DNA of 64,000 nt from Isoetes taiwanensis (taxonomy: Eukaryota; Streptophyta; Lycopodiopsida; Isoetales; Isoetaceae): NCBI GenBank assembly GCA_021234155.1, contig JAJEKV010000013.1, positions 17,709,781-17,773,780 of the forward strand, given 5' to 3'. The notes under the pieces are model-generated. The model did not search any database and was not told where the DNA came from. It worked only from the letters and a program-made list of their open reading frames with translations. The position numbers and the translations under genes were made by a program. Below, in pieces: positions 1-12,182 of this stretch. How positions within the stretch are numbered: the stretch's first letter is position 1; the number at the start of each line of letters is the position of its first letter.

Positions 1-122
1 CATCAGGGTCAGGATAAAAATGATGGACAGCCTCCCAACATGTGAATAGCGTCATGGCATAACCGGATAGCAAGATTAAACTTTCATGGATAATCTCGGA
101 AAGGAGAAAAAATAAAAAGGAT

Positions 123-1950
123 CTACATGGCAAATGAAACCATTTGTACAGATCCTGTATCAAGCCTGGTCTGTTGGGAATCTTCTCTAGTCTTTTGATG
201 AGCTTGCTCGGTCACTTACCGGTTTCTTTCCTGTGTAACGCTGTAAACAAAGAACAATAAAATACAGCACAATTGCAGAAACATCTCACAACTGTAAAAC
301 ACAATTACCTGCTTCCCAAAGGTGATTGGCGCATATCGATACTTTATCATATGTTTGATTTGACGTTTCATTGTCAGGACAAAGAGTACAATCCAATAAA
401 GAAGAAGAATTGGCCAGCACATCAAATATTGAAAAGAATGTCAAGCAAAATGCAACGCAAAATGCCTTTGTTAAAGCATACCTGCAAGGAAATATGAATT
501 TACTGTCACAAATCATGACACTGAATCTAGCAAAGAAATGAGATTTTATAAAAATTTCAAAGTCCACCGTTAAAACAACCTTCTGGCTAACTTTCTACAT
601 ACTTTAGATTTCAAACAGCAAATAAGACATCCATTCTCGAAATTGATAAGTTCTTCCTGATCTTTTATGCAGCAGATATAAGATTCATTAATGACAGGCA
701 ATATGAACTGGAAAAAGTCTCTCGTCCAAGCAGAGCTTGAGGATAGACTTACCCTTTGTATGGCAGATATCATAGAAAAAGAATATCAGCTTTCAAAAAA
801 AGGAAGAACTAATAACATACATTACAGGATGAAAGGCACTCAATTACAACTATTTCTGCAATTGGCATTACCAATCTTGATATGCAGCAACAGTATGACA
901 ATTAAAGTATAAGCTGGGAGGACAACATATTCAGAGGTTGCCCATGCTAACAAGAAAAGAAAAATTAGATCCGTAACAAAGATATGCTGGAGGGAGGATT
1001 CACGTGTTGGAAGAACAGTACGACCTTTCTTTCTTGATATTATGATCTTCCTAGTCCAAACATGTCAAGAGACTATGGATCATAATAACAAAATCAAATG
1101 TCCTAATGTGGTAAGAGAGATGCGAATCCAAGATGCTTATTTGAAGAGATGCAACCCTGATAAAGAAACTTGATGTTACAAGGCTTTCATCATGACTCTT
1201 GGTTAAGAGAATCATAAACACACTCTCAAAATATTATTCCCTTTCAATTTGAAGAGATGCAACCCTGATAAAGAAACTTGATGTTACAAGGCTTTCATCA
1301 TGACTCTTGGTTAAGAGAATCATAAACACACTCTCAAAATATTATTCCCTTTCAAAATAGATCATGCTATAAGCTTTAAGTGCTTCTAACAGAAAAATTT
1401 GCTGCTCCGAGCAAAGGATAAACTCGTTTCCTTTATATTTTGGAAGTGATCATCTTTTGTGGATAAATGACCATAACATCTCTATCCGTAGACAGATAAA
1501 GAAAATGAAGTAGCATAAATCAAGGGCAGGGACTTGGTATATAAGGTGATAGGACAAATACTTAAAGTTCTTTTTCCAAAACCCAGACAAAGAAAAGTGA
1601 ACATACCAAAACTTGAACTCCGGCAGCATGCGTATAAAGGGTCTAAACTCATCGTTCCCTTTTGTGGGCAGCATCGGACCTTCGCTTTCAGGATCCACTT
1701 GAGGAGACAAGAACCCTATTAAAAGGTTCAAAATGTAGATGCCAAGCCCATACGAGACAATGTAAAATCCCCGAAGGTAATAAACCCGGATACAGTATAT
1801 TAAAGCAGCTACAGCAGACCCAAGCCATCGGAATCCAAGATGGGGCGCAGACTTGTCCAAATAGTACTGACATTTGCGAGACAGATCTTCCTTCCATTTC
1901 TTAGCCGGCCTTACAAAAGCCGGCTCATCCCCATAACTATTTCCCTCCAT
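123..1950 (-). CDS. RER1: RER1-family ER retention receptor, 4 exons, frame broken in exon 2
   Basis: RER1 proteins are four-pass Golgi membrane receptors that return escaped ER membrane proteins in COPI vesicles. Exons by reading: 1607-1950 (start ATG at 1948-1950), 309-481, 220-240 and 123-170 (ending in TAG), all with GT-AG junctions. Exon 1 carries the family signature [46 protein letters not shown] and LPEFKFW. Exon 2 carries [21 protein letters not shown] in one frame and [19 protein letters not shown] in another. Exon 3 gives RYTGKKP, as in the usual C-terminus. Eight nucleotides are missing between FDV and WPILL, where the family has PVF. Adding 8 nt makes every later exon junction come into phase, so the gap is the only visible lesion. 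Either a recent pseudogene or an assembly error. Intron 1 contains a 108-bp tandem duplication. Family assignment is secure; exon 4 is inferred from its acceptor and in-frame stop. Confidence 0.88.
1141..1356. repeat. Tandem duplication, 2 x 108 bp, in RER1 intron 1
   Basis: Units 1141-1248 and 1249-1356 look identical by eye; both begin ttgaagagatgcaaccctg. The unit has no coding potential. Identity of the copies suggests a recent duplication or an assembly artefact. Confidence 0.85.
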
Positions 1951-2859
1951 TCAATAAAAATCTAATGTCTATGCCAAGCTTCTAAAGGCTTAGATGGGGA
2001 TGGAAAAGGCTGTAGAGAAGTAAAAGCTGAGGATTTTAGTCCGAAACCTGAAAGAAAGGTCCGCTGTGATGCATCTGTAGTGATAAGGCGGCGCCAATTC
2101 TTGCCCCCCTCCTCGTTAGCTGCTTCCGGTCAGATTACTCCAACTAGGCCTATTGAACAACAAAATACTCGATTTCGTACTCCAGGTCCAAGATTCCGTA
2201 ACCCTACCTTCCATGGCATCCACGTGTCCAAGGATTCCACACGCTGTCCCATATTTCAAACACCTGCTGGCCATACTTTTGGTGCCTAGACCAACATGTT
2301 GCTGGGTTGCATAGATATGTTCGAATTTTGTGAAGAAGAGTGATTCCTGCTTATCTTGTTTTCAAACATCTTGAGTCCGTTCGTAAAAAAAACTCAGGAG
2401 GCATTCGCTGTGTGTGTCGGCCCAAGTGGCGTCGTGCCCGTGGCACTCTTTCAAATAAAGAATGTCAAGAAAAAAATTTTGATCAAGGATCGAGCTTCTA
2501 TGATACGGCCGCTGCTTTTTCTACCGCTTGTTTACCTTCATTGGGAGAGTTTACCATGCATTACTCGGGTGTTTACCGCATGCGGAGTGTTTACCCAACA
2601 TTCTTAAGCTTTTACTTGCATAAATGCCTCCTAAGTCTTTTCCGCCCTGTTTCCATCTCGGGGAATGTCCCTAAGCGGACATTCCTCGTATAATAAAGGT
2701 AGGTTAGGTTGCATTCGCCGCCCAAGCCAATGATGCAACGCCATGCACATGGCAGATTTTTCTTTCTAAAACTTCGGAAGAAAAGGAATGGCGGGATTGT
2801 TGATGCTCTAGCCGCCGTGGAAGTCCTTTGCTAAGAATTGGGGTCGCCGCCGATGATTG
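1951..2859. other. Upstream region of RER1, no gene recognised
   Basis: This holds the presumed 5' UTR and promoter of RER1 (transcribed leftward). Open frames of 69-117 codons on the plus strand (2080-2289, 2340-2693) match no family I know and have no start or splice context that stands out. Nothing else is supported. Confidence 0.4.
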
Positions 2860-5115
2860 TTTTTAATCGAGGAATTTTGATTGCTTTTGTACCAACAATT
2901 AGTGGCTTGCGGGTCTATTGTACCATCGGATGCCCCAATAGAGAAGCAGATTTTGGCCAGCATTAGACAGATGGGAGCTGAGCAAGTTCATCATGCTCGA
3001 GTTAAAGCGGGTCTGCAATGGTTCAAAGAGGGGGATCGTTGCACAGGCTTCTTTTTTAGAGCTGCAAAAATCCGGAGACAAGCTTCTGCGATGGTGTCTC
3101 TCCAAGTTCAAGATGGGCCTCTCATCTCTGATCCTCGGCAACTTAAGTTCTTTCTGCATGGCCACTTCTCTTCCTTTTTTGCTAATCGTCGTCTTCCCTT
3201 CCAATCAGATTTTCAGGAGGCATTACTGGCAAAGATACATCCTATTATATCTAAGGAACAAAGAGCTACTCTAGAAGCAGAGATTACGGTGAATGATTTA
3301 GCAGATGCTACCTTCCTTTTGAAGAAAGGAAAGTCTCGTGGAATTGATGGTATTCCTGTGGAGTTCTTTCAGGAGTTATGGGATTGGGTTGGCGATGATG
3401 TGTACGACGCCTTTAAGGATTTTAAGAGGCAAAGGCGTCTAGACAAAATTCTTAACTCGGGCTGCATTTCTCTATTCCCAAGTGTAAGGAACCTTCAACA
3501 ATTTCAGACTGGCACCCTATCACTTTACTATCTTCTGTGTACAAGATTTTTGCCAAAGCTTATGCACAAAAGCTTCGGGATATTCTTGCTGATTTCATAT
3601 CCTCTACACGGTCAGGATTTCTACCACAACGATGCATATTAAACAATGTAGCTGCTGCCTATGAAGGTATTTACTGGGCTCGACTTCAGGGCCATGAAAT
3701 TGTATATTTGAAGCTGGACTTTGCAAAAGCATATGACAGTGTCGACTGGGCCTTCTTAGAGAAATGTCTCTTACGCTTTGGTTTTGGTGCACAATTCACA
3801 GCTGATGTCATGAGGCTTCATTATTCTGCTCGCTCTTCTATTCTCTTCCAAGGGGAACCCTCAGCATTCTTGCAGGTGGGTCGTAGCATCCGTCAGGGCT
3901 GCCCTTTAGCTCCATTGTTATTTACAGTTGTGGCAGAGGTCCTTGCCCAGGTCTTCTCTCTTGCCGCACAGGAGGGAATCTTGCATGGACTTCCTATGAA
4001 CAATGGGTCGCAGGAGATCTGTAATCAATATGCGGATGACACTTTCCTTTTTCTGAGGGCAGATGAGCAAAATTTGCAGAATGCTGTTTCCTTGCTAGAT
4101 TCTTGTTCCCTAGCATCTGGTATTTTTGTGGGTTGGCAGAAGTGTACAGCACTATGGGCATTGGACTTAGCACTTAGCAGTAATAATCAACAAGGATCCA
4201 AAGCCCCTATGTTCGCAAGTGGATATAAGAAATCTAAAAAGAATCTCATCATTAATGAATTATATAGGAGATTAGTACTCTTAAGGGCTTCTATTGTCGT
4301 GGAAAGAATTCTTAAGGAAATTTGGGCTTCGACAACGGAACAAAAGGGTCTGGAAATTGGTTTCCATTATATACAAGGCCGATGGTTGGTAGTTTTACGG
4401 TGACACACACAGGGCCTTACTTGAAGGCCATTTTGTCTCGACATTTTAAAGACTACTCCATCATAATGAGTTGCTACAACTAGTTGCAAAGTGGAATATT
4501 CAACTAGAAATACATGAAATGAAAAGAATATGAAAGTATATTTGGAAGAATTTTCTTTTACCAAGAGTGAAGACGTTTCATTGGCAGATAGTTCACAGAG
4601 CCCCAAGGGTAAACTATTTGATGAGTAAATTTGAGCAGATTGCCCCCTCATTGCCATTTTGAGAAGATCATTGTTTTATACATTGTCCAAATGTAAGGGG
4701 AGAATTCGAAGTGCACCATATCAACCCGGGGGTATCATATTGGAACTCTATTCGATGGAATGGAATCCGACAAAGAAGCAAGCGATTCATGTATGTAAGG
4801 CTTGGTTGTATGGATTTTATAAAATTGAAGGAGGTTAATGATTTTTTCTCATCAGTTTGTTCACTCATTTAGGACCTTAGATATGTTAAGATCCAGGCTA
4901 GAGAAGCAAGTGGTAGTGATGGAGAATCGGGACCATGGCCATAAATTATGGGACACTTTCTTTGTTCTACTATGAAATAGTAACATGTTAAAATATTATG
5001 TGGTTCCCCGCACTTTTGTGTCCGGGATGTAGGTGCCTTACACCACATAGCATTTCATTGTAATTCACACTATTTGATCTAATAGAGATATATCCTTCAA
5101 AGGGAAAAAAAAAGG
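2860..5115 (+). mobile_element. Decayed LINE (L1-like non-LTR retrotransposon), reverse transcriptase part
   Basis: Two overlapping frames form one ORF2 fragment. 2881-3500 holds the region before the reverse transcriptase and its start, including LLKKGKSRGIDGIPVEFFQE. After a -1 shift near 3500-3530, 3537-4170 continues with WHPITLLSSVYKIFAK, the block LDFAKAYDSVDWAFLEKCL, RQGCPLAPLLF and the catalytic YADDTFLF (about 4030-4053). Around 4550-4720 a degraded zf-RVT-like stretch follows (FHWQIVHRAPRVN, then DHCFIHCPNV). An A-rich run at 5105-5113 may be the 3' tail. The endonuclease half is absent, so the copy is 5'-truncated, and stops and shifts show it is dead. The left boundary is approximate and no target-site duplication was identified. 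Confidence 0.85.
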
Positions 5116-7330
5116 GGGTTTCTTACACCTCCATAGTGCAATGCTTTTCAAGAATTTTGATGATGATTTCTCTAATATAGCATGCAATGCCTCCATAACT
5201 TCTTCTCTTCCACCCCTTCTTGTTTGAGCATTGAATGTAAGAGTTTGAAGTTTGAAAGAATTGGTAAGCCCTCCTCATTGTCCCATGTCTCAGCAAAAAT
5301 GACCGTCTAACTTGCCATGTTGAGGCGGTGGTACTTAAAGTAACTCCCTGTTGGAGATAAGCGTGCCTCCTCCCCCTAGTGAATTGTACCTTAGTGGGGG
5401 TTCTAGAGGTACCGATCCTCTATTCTCCTTATAATATCTAGATATGTGCTCAATTGGGTCATCAAGGCAGATGTTCATGAGTCCTTCGACTAGCTGGGAC
5501 AACATTATGGGCTCTGCTATGAGGGTTGTGGTCTCCAAGCGCAAGGTCCCGCCTCCAACATTAAGTAGTTTATCCTCTCCTCATAGGGCTTGGGAGAGGG
5601 GTGATAGAAGTGGGTTCTTAGCATATTGTATATGATTTGCTAGCCCAATCTTTTAGGAGAGGCCCTGAGACTCAATACCCAACTCCCTTCTATGGATAGA
5701 TTCTAACATGTAAGTTAGGGCATCTCATGAGCGCACTCTAACGATAAGATTATCTACCCATCTCTTTTTTACATGTATTTGTTGGCTATTGCAAGGCTCT
5801 TGGCATACATCCCTCTCTTCCACATGGCTAAATCGTCCCTACATAGCATTTATCCATGTGGAGGGGGCCCGTGTGTTTAGCCTCCTTACAAGGTGATACC
5901 GGAGACCATATGTGGATTTGGTTTAGGAGTTAAATAAGGTTCAATAGGCATTAAACTTGCTTTGACATGTATGTCGATGAACATCTGAGACTAATTTACG
6001 AGTCCGTGTAGCAAGGTCCCACACTTGGAGTATATGTCGAAGTTCCACGTCCCAAGATAACATGGTGTTTTGACAAGGAGGAGCTAACAACGTAAGTCTA
6101 CTATTAGACATGTCATAGCTGATAACAAAACCTGCTATAGCAATTAATGGCCGATAACAGGTTTGTGTCATACTAGGTGGTTTACACTCTCCCCTCTTTA
6201 ACGAAGATGAATACCATCCTCAACGTCAAACGTGTCGATTTACTTTGATAATTATACAACTATGATATATTACAAATATATGAGAATAACTTATATTAAT
6301 CAAAAAATAGACTATGACAAAATGTCACAAAATTTTAAGATAATCAGGATTTAGAGTTAAAGGTATTATGTCTACAAAGTTTGAAGGAAGGAAAATATTT
6401 CTTTTAAATTTTGTGCATTTTTCTAGGTGGCTTCTTCAACATTTGTCTTTTTGTACTTCTACGTAGATAAGATATCTATCTATACAAGTGTCCTCTTATT
6501 GAGAATTCTCCGATTTAAAGAACTTTTCTAGCTTTTAGGGGAATTCTCTATCTTTGAGCTAAAGAAGGTGTTGATCCCGAAATGGCACTTAGAACGTAAT
6601 GCTTCAAAGAACATAACACGAAAAACATTATGAACTTTGAAATGTGGAGGAAGCCCTAGTTCATGAGCTAAGTTCCCCAAGTAGTAACACACTAGTCATA
6701 GAACAAATATGTCTCCGAAGTTTGAAGCCGCCCAGAGTCGCGATTCAATGTAAAGGTGGTTGGGGCGGGACCCAACAATTACACCACTAAGCACCATTGT
6801 ACCACTAAGCATGTCCACCACTAAGCATATGTGCCATTAAGCATGTCCTAAGAGAAGCGATGATGTCAATAGTATGGACGTAAAATTTTCTATTTCTCCT
6901 CACGCACCTCCTCCTCCTCCTAACTATCTTAAGGGTTTGGCCCATCTCGATGCTAGCTTATTGGTTGTTTCAATTAGAACTTTTGTTTTCTTTTAAATTC
7001 TTTTCTTTTTTCTTTTCTTGCTATCTTCAACTACATGAAAGCATCTTTCTTGAAGTTCTTGTCTGTCATGTGCTTATCTGTATAAGCCTTTTGTTTGGCA
7101 TGTGCTTTCAATATTGTAGTCTAGCTTCCTATATACCAGCTTCCATATCTTATAGTATTTCTTGGGCTACTTGTGTTTTAGCACTGGATCCCGCCACGTT
7201 GCTAGCGTGAGGCACTGGTCAGCAGTGTGGCACTGATAGCTAGATGTGAGCATGAACAGTGATATCTTATTGATGAATGTTTCACGCTATAGAAAGTGAA
7301 CCTTGCTATGTATACGTAGTTTTTTACTGG
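5116..7330. other. Gene-free stretch
   Basis: No conserved coding frame found on either strand. Short frames (for example 5335-5544 minus, 6950-7210 plus) are unrecognised and compositionally unremarkable. It may include remains of the Gypsy element whose integrase lies just to the right, since that element would continue leftward, but no LTR was recognised. Confidence 0.4.
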
Positions 7331-7870
7331 TCTTGTGTATCCGATACTTACATTATGAGCATGTCCTCTAAGACTCTATTCGACCTTTATGAGCATGTCC
7401 TCTAAGACTCTATTCGACCTTTCTGTCTGGCCATCCGTTTGAGGATGATAGGCCATGCTCATGTGGAGCTTTATTCCCACTGTCCCTCACACAATCCCTC
7501 TTGGATTTTATGTAGATGTAATCTATTTGTCGCAAACAAATTCGTTGTCTACAATGATATGGTGGTCGATTTACAACTTATAAGGGATAAAATCTGTCAA
7601 TTTGAAAGCAAATCGATTACGGTACAATATTCTGTCATTCGCCTTCTTGTTTCGAGCAATCCAGTGATGAAATCCATAGAGGTGATGTCCCACTTGTGTG
7701 ATGGCACTTCTAGCGGCTGCAAAAGCCTTGGGATTCTAATCTGTTCGGCCTTTTATAACTTTATTGATTCTTGGCTCCGTAATGTGGTCCACCCCAACAC
7801 CAAATACATGCTTTATACACCATAGCGAGAACAGGTTCTCAATGGTAGAAATAGAGCTCTGAAAATACCT
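7330..7870 (-). mobile_element. Ty3/Gypsy integrase relic
   Basis: On the minus strand the region reads through a Gypsy integrase core: LLQPLEVPSHKWDITSMDF then ITGLLETRR, a degraded stretch, then [20 protein letters not shown]. These are the hallmarks just before and around the integrase catalytic glutamate in plant Gypsy elements. Several stops and frame changes interrupt it, and no reverse transcriptase or LTR was recognised nearby, so only a fragment survives. A 34-bp unit encoding the [11 protein letters not shown] part is tandemly duplicated at about 7355-7422. Confidence 0.75.
7355..7422. repeat. 34-bp tandem duplication inside the Gypsy integrase relic
   Basis: The unit beginning atgagcatgtcctctaagac occurs at 7355 and again at 7389, in direct tandem. 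It is a local duplication in dead coding sequence. Confidence 0.8.
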
Positions 7871-8391
7871 CGATTTAAAATACAACACCCCTTGGCTTAT
7901 CTGTAATGTTCGAAGATATTCACACACCCACGGCAACGAAAGTTTGCCCTTTTAAGGCAACCTATATGTTATGTTACACATTAAAACATTACAACTCATG
8001 ATGATCCAAGCGAGAGGATGGCCCTAAATATACCATCTCTTTTCTCAATAGACCAGCATTTTATGTGGTCCAGGTCATACGAGAAGGTACCATTTGGTTT
8101 TTCCAAGGAGAACAGAAATCAGAGATGTACATAAGTTTTGAGCCTGCAGTTCCATCAGGCTCCTTTTTGTGTGCATATCACTACAGGAAGATTTCACAAT
8201 ACATTGATAACTACCGTACATTGGTGTAACAAAATACTCTCAAAGACTAATATTCAATATACAGAAGATAATGATCAGGCATGAATAGACTACTATACAT
8301 CAATTATTAGTAAGCCAACCCCCATACCATGGGAAAATAGGCAGATTTGTAGTGCTGTTAGTGCTCCTAATCCTACATATATAGAGGTTCA
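7871..8391. other. 3' flank of the GRAS gene
   Basis: Lies downstream of the GRAS stop codon (gene transcribed leftward) and probably includes its 3' UTR. No conserved coding frame or repeat was recognised. Confidence 0.35.
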
Positions 8392-10482
8392 TCATCGACG
8401 TGGTCTCCAGGTGCACATTGCATGCATAACACGGTCCTTCCAACCAAGTAACAACCATTTACCATCCTGTCCAATTCCAAAATCCTTATGGTAAGAGCTT
8501 AGCATTTTTCTTAGCCTTGTTATATATCTCAGGACTTAAAGGTATCTGCTCAAAACCTGCCCGTTGAGTCCGAGACTGCCACTGTTTGTATGATTCTGCC
8601 CTTTCTACTCTCTCCGGCTCCTTCACATGCAACGATGTTTAAAATATCTCTGCCAAACATCTGCTGCTCAATGAGGTGCCTTTCTGTGTTTTCTGCCAGA
8701 AATGAAGCATGGATGCCATCAAACACAGCCCCATAATAACCCAATGCATCTCTGAATCTTGTCATAAAAATGGAGCATTGTAGTTGCCATTCACAACTGC
8801 CTGAACAAATACCTTAGGTTTCATGCTCCTGATCCTGCTTAGGACGAGTTTTCTTGGGCTTTCTGCCATAATACTTTCATCCAAGAGATGTCTAAGTGTG
8901 CAAGAATAATGGACAATTAGTACCTCATCAGGCCTGAGGAACAAGGAAGATGGTAGAATAGTTTCCCACTTGGTCGCCACTGCGTGGTACTCAAAAGGAA
9001 CGTTCCAGCTTTTGGCGAATTCTGCTAGCTAGCCAGCCCAGTTTCCTCTACCCCTCTGCTGGTTTAAAGCCAGGTTGGGGAAAATCTATACCTGTGATGC
9101 GCAGATTGGGAGGACCACCAGGCGCAATGCTAAAGCCTTGATGAGACATGGCCAGGCAAATCCAGAAGAATTCCATAATCACGATATGCACCCTATGAGC
9201 TCCTTCAGATGCATCTAGGACTGTTTGAGTAGAAAAGAAGTGAGAAATTCTTACATTGGGTAAGTGCTTTGTAAATTCATAATAAGCCTTTAAAATCTCT
9301 GTAATGGGGGGCTTGCTGTCTAAAGCTGCAGTATAGAGTAAACCACCTGTACCAGTGATTCTTGCAACTAAGGCCTCTGCAAAATAATATGCAAGGCGTT
9401 GGCAACCATCTCCATTTGGGTGTACTCTATCCCTTATAAGATTTACTACCTTGTACGCTTTGGTGATATCATCTGATGGCCTGTGCACATTCTACTAACA
9501 TGTTATGCAATTCCAATCTTTCCTTGTTTTTCAAGATCTTTTGGTTCTCAGAAACCTCAATAGGCTTGTTTGGCAGGCTTTGTTGGGAAGGCTCTGCTCC
9601 TTGACAAGCAAATTCTGCACAACTGCAACTGAAGCTCTTTCTATGCTGTTGAGTAGGTAAAACCTTGGTTTCTTCCTTATTCTGCATGCTCAAAGCTGGC
9701 TTAATTGGAGAACCTTGAAGAAACCCAAGAAGTTCCTCAACGGAATTCACATTTATCTCATTGTCATGGCGCATATAACTTGTGGTTTGCAAATTCTTAA
9801 TATCCAAATGCTCCTTTGGTGAGTTCAACGTGGAACCCATGCTCCCTGCTTCCTGTAAGACGTAAGGTGAATTCATGCTCGGCACATTTGAAGCAAGGCC
9901 ATTTTCTGAAAGACTACTAGCTGAAGGATTTACAGTTGATGAACAACTGTCAAGATTCCCATCAGGATTCAAGAGACCATCAATCCAATAATCCACATTC
10001 TTGCCATCAAGCATGTCTTCACTGCCATGGATATTTTCCCCAAATACAGATGGGGTAGATGGCTCTGATATAAGTCCATTGAGCTCCTCAGCCATGGCTT
10101 GATACGCACTGCACTCAATAAACATGCAAGTACGATCACCCTCTTCATCAACCATCATCATATCAGAGATATAGTTTAAAACAGGGTCTTTTAAGGGATC
10201 AATCTCTTCCACTTCTTTACCCTCATAAGCAGATTCTAATTGCATCATTTCTGGCTCTAAAAATGACCAAGCTGCACCAAAACCCTGATCAAATTCATAG
10301 CTAGGAAGTGCTAATTCCGCTGCATTCTGCTGATCATTCACTGGAATATTTCCCTCATTTTGCAACAATACGTTCCTGAGCTGGGATGCTAAGGATGAAT
10401 CTACCTGATTTGGAGGAGGATTTGAACCAGATTTACCACCGCCGTCTCCCCACCGCTCTGCAACAAGCATCATAGCCTCCAT
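8392..10482 (-). CDS. GRAS transcription regulator, LISCL (SCL9/SCL14-like) type, with multiple frameshifts
   Basis: GRAS proteins are plant nuclear regulators; LISCL members co-activate stress and detoxification promoters. The gene is a single exon, ATG at 10480-10482 to TGA at 8392-8394. The first ~325 residues are an uninterrupted acidic, low-complexity N-terminus (includes SVEELLGFLQGSPIKPALS). The GRAS domain then follows in order: LHNMLVECAQAI (leucine repeat I), DDITKAYKVVNLIRDR, GDGCQRLAYYFAEALVARI, VHIV then DYGI (VHIID motif), GFAWPCLIKALAL, PGGPPNLRITGIDFPQPGF, the PFYRE region, VVNGNYNAPF with MTRFRDAL, and the SAW end WLLLGWKDRVMHAMCTW. LISCL markers are GIDFPQPGF and YKQWQSRTQRAGF. 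At least eight small indels break the frame between 8505 and 9482, several in homopolymers, yet all motifs survive. Either consensus errors or a young pseudogene. Confidence 0.88.
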
Positions 10483-10757
10483 CTTGTTCGAAATAAGTGG
10501 CGCCGGAGCTCAAGGCACCCGAGCTCAAGGTGCTTGTATAGAGAAGAAAGTCGCCATAGTTTTAAGGACACGGGCCCGTTTAGACAGGCTAAGGACACGA
10601 TTTTACGAGGGACAAGAGCGTAGGGATATCCTTACACTAGAGGTAGCTCCTGATGAAGTTTCTTAAAAATAAAATTGTCAAGAGTCAAGGTTCTTTTAGC
10701 CAAGTGTTTCTAGTGTCCAAATTGTTATACACTTGTTATTCTCATAACCTAGACACA
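10483..10757. other. Presumed promoter and 5' UTR of the GRAS gene
   Basis: Immediately upstream of the GRAS start on the minus strand. A 60-codon frame on the plus strand (10484-10666) is unrecognised. No promoter element could be assigned with confidence. Confidence 0.35.
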
Positions 10758-11480
10758 TGACCAAAGTTGAACAAACAATTACAAGATTCAAGGCAAAAAC
10801 TTTGCCTTCAGAGGACTAAAGGAGTGCAACTTGAGCATTAACTTCAAGCTAACTTCGAATATAAGCCATATTGAAAAGCACAGGTAGTTTTTGTGGGAGT
10901 TTGGTTGTTTATGGGAGATGTGCTTTGGCTAAAAAAAAAACAAAAAACATTGGCAACTGCAAAAATAACATACAAACTATTAAATAGATCTATAATATCA
11001 AGTACTCGATACACATTCATTATAATCCAAAAGTCACAAATCCCATAAACACAAAAATTAAAAAGTTCTCTTTTTTTTGCCTCTATCCTCCCATTGTCTG
11101 TGGGTGTTCTCGCACAAACATAGTTAATCCAACGCATCTATGCTCTGCAGCGCAGCGAAGCTACTTTCTGGCAGACTTCCTTCTTCATCTAAGCAACTTC
11201 ATGTAGAAGACCAAAGTTGAACAAACAACTACAAGCAAGGCAAAAACTTTTCCTTTAGAGGAGTGAAGGAGTGCAACTTGAACATTAACTTCAATGTTGA
11301 AAAGCATATGTAGTTTTTATGGGAGTTTTTGGTTGCTTATGGGAGATGTTTGGTTCAAAACAAAAAAATTAAAAAAAATTGGCAACTTTAAAAATAGCAT
11401 ACAAACTATTAAATACATCCATATTATCAAGTACTCCGTATACATTCACTATAATCCAAAAATCACAAATCCCATAAACA
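10758..11480. repeat. Direct repeat pair (~290 bp each) around a ~157-bp spacer
   Basis: Copy 1 (10758-11051) and copy 2 (11209-11480) both begin gaccaaagttgaacaaac and end cacaaatcccataaaca, with scattered mismatches and small deletions. The spacer between them (11052-11208) recurs at about 21876-22270. The layout fits a miniature LTR element (TRIM) or a partial tandem duplication. I could not identify a primer-binding site, so the type is open. Confidence 0.65.
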
Positions 11481-11495
11481 ACCAAAACCAAAAAC

Positions 11496-11587
11496 GTTTT
11501 TTGGGTTGCCCCTAAGGGGGCAAACCCTTGTTTATGTGGGTTTATGGCATATCCAAGTATATGCCGACATATACCTAGGATATGCTG
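11496..11587 (+). repeat. Dispersed hairpin repeat, copy 1
   Basis: Contains a short stem built from GTTGCCCC and GGGGGCAAAC, then a CATATCC/ATATGCC-rich inverted-repeat tract (GGCATATCC, TATATGCC). Related copies lie in opposite orientation at 59021-59110 and 62051-62133. See findings. Confidence 0.75.
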
Positions 11588-12182
11588 ATGACTGCTAAAA
11601 ACTGGCTGTTGCCAGTAAACTGGCAGTCAGCCCTCTTGCCGCCCGAACCCCCTTCAAGACTCCACCTGAGTCATTTGCTAAGGGTGCCGGAAGGCTGGAT
11701 AGAAGAAGGTTTCCCAAGGAGTTTGAAAAACAAGGTATATTTCTGTGGAGATGCCTCTCCCTTTACCGCAGATGATCGATGCTGAGTTCAGCCACAAAGT
11801 ACATAGTTTGTTTTGTTTCAATCACTCATAATCTCAGTTTTTCAAGCGCCCCCTTCATATTTTCACGCGCCCCGCTTTTTGCCGATCTTCCCCGCCATGG
11901 GTTTGCTTTCGATAAGCTCGGGATGATGTCGTTCTTTGGGACCTCAACTGAAATGGGGCTTCGCAGATTATGAACTTCGGCCCATGAGCTTTGAGTACAG
12001 CGTCAAAGAAAGCAGCTCCTCCCCCGTTTCTACTTTCCAAGGTGGTTTTTTATCCGTTTTCGCTTTTGGTAGAGTAATTTCAACAAGAAATGGATCTAGC
12101 TCGCTTTGGAAAGTTAGATCTCATGTCTTGTTGCACAACCTCCCTTCGGTTCTTCTTCCCCAAAAACATCATTGCCGAGCTC
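11588..12182. other. Unassigned stretch with open frames
   Basis: Frames on both strands (11582-11785 plus, 11936-12268 plus, 11855-12040 minus) stay open for 60-110 codons but match no family I recognise. The minus-strand fragment to the right could extend here as further exons, but no clear junction was found. Confidence 0.25.

Noticed and set aside
1450-1606. C-terminal extension of the RER1 first-exon frame ([13 protein letters not shown] and on)
   Set aside because: A canonical GTATGT donor at 1606 and the match of exon 2 to the RER1 family show that this is intron read-through.
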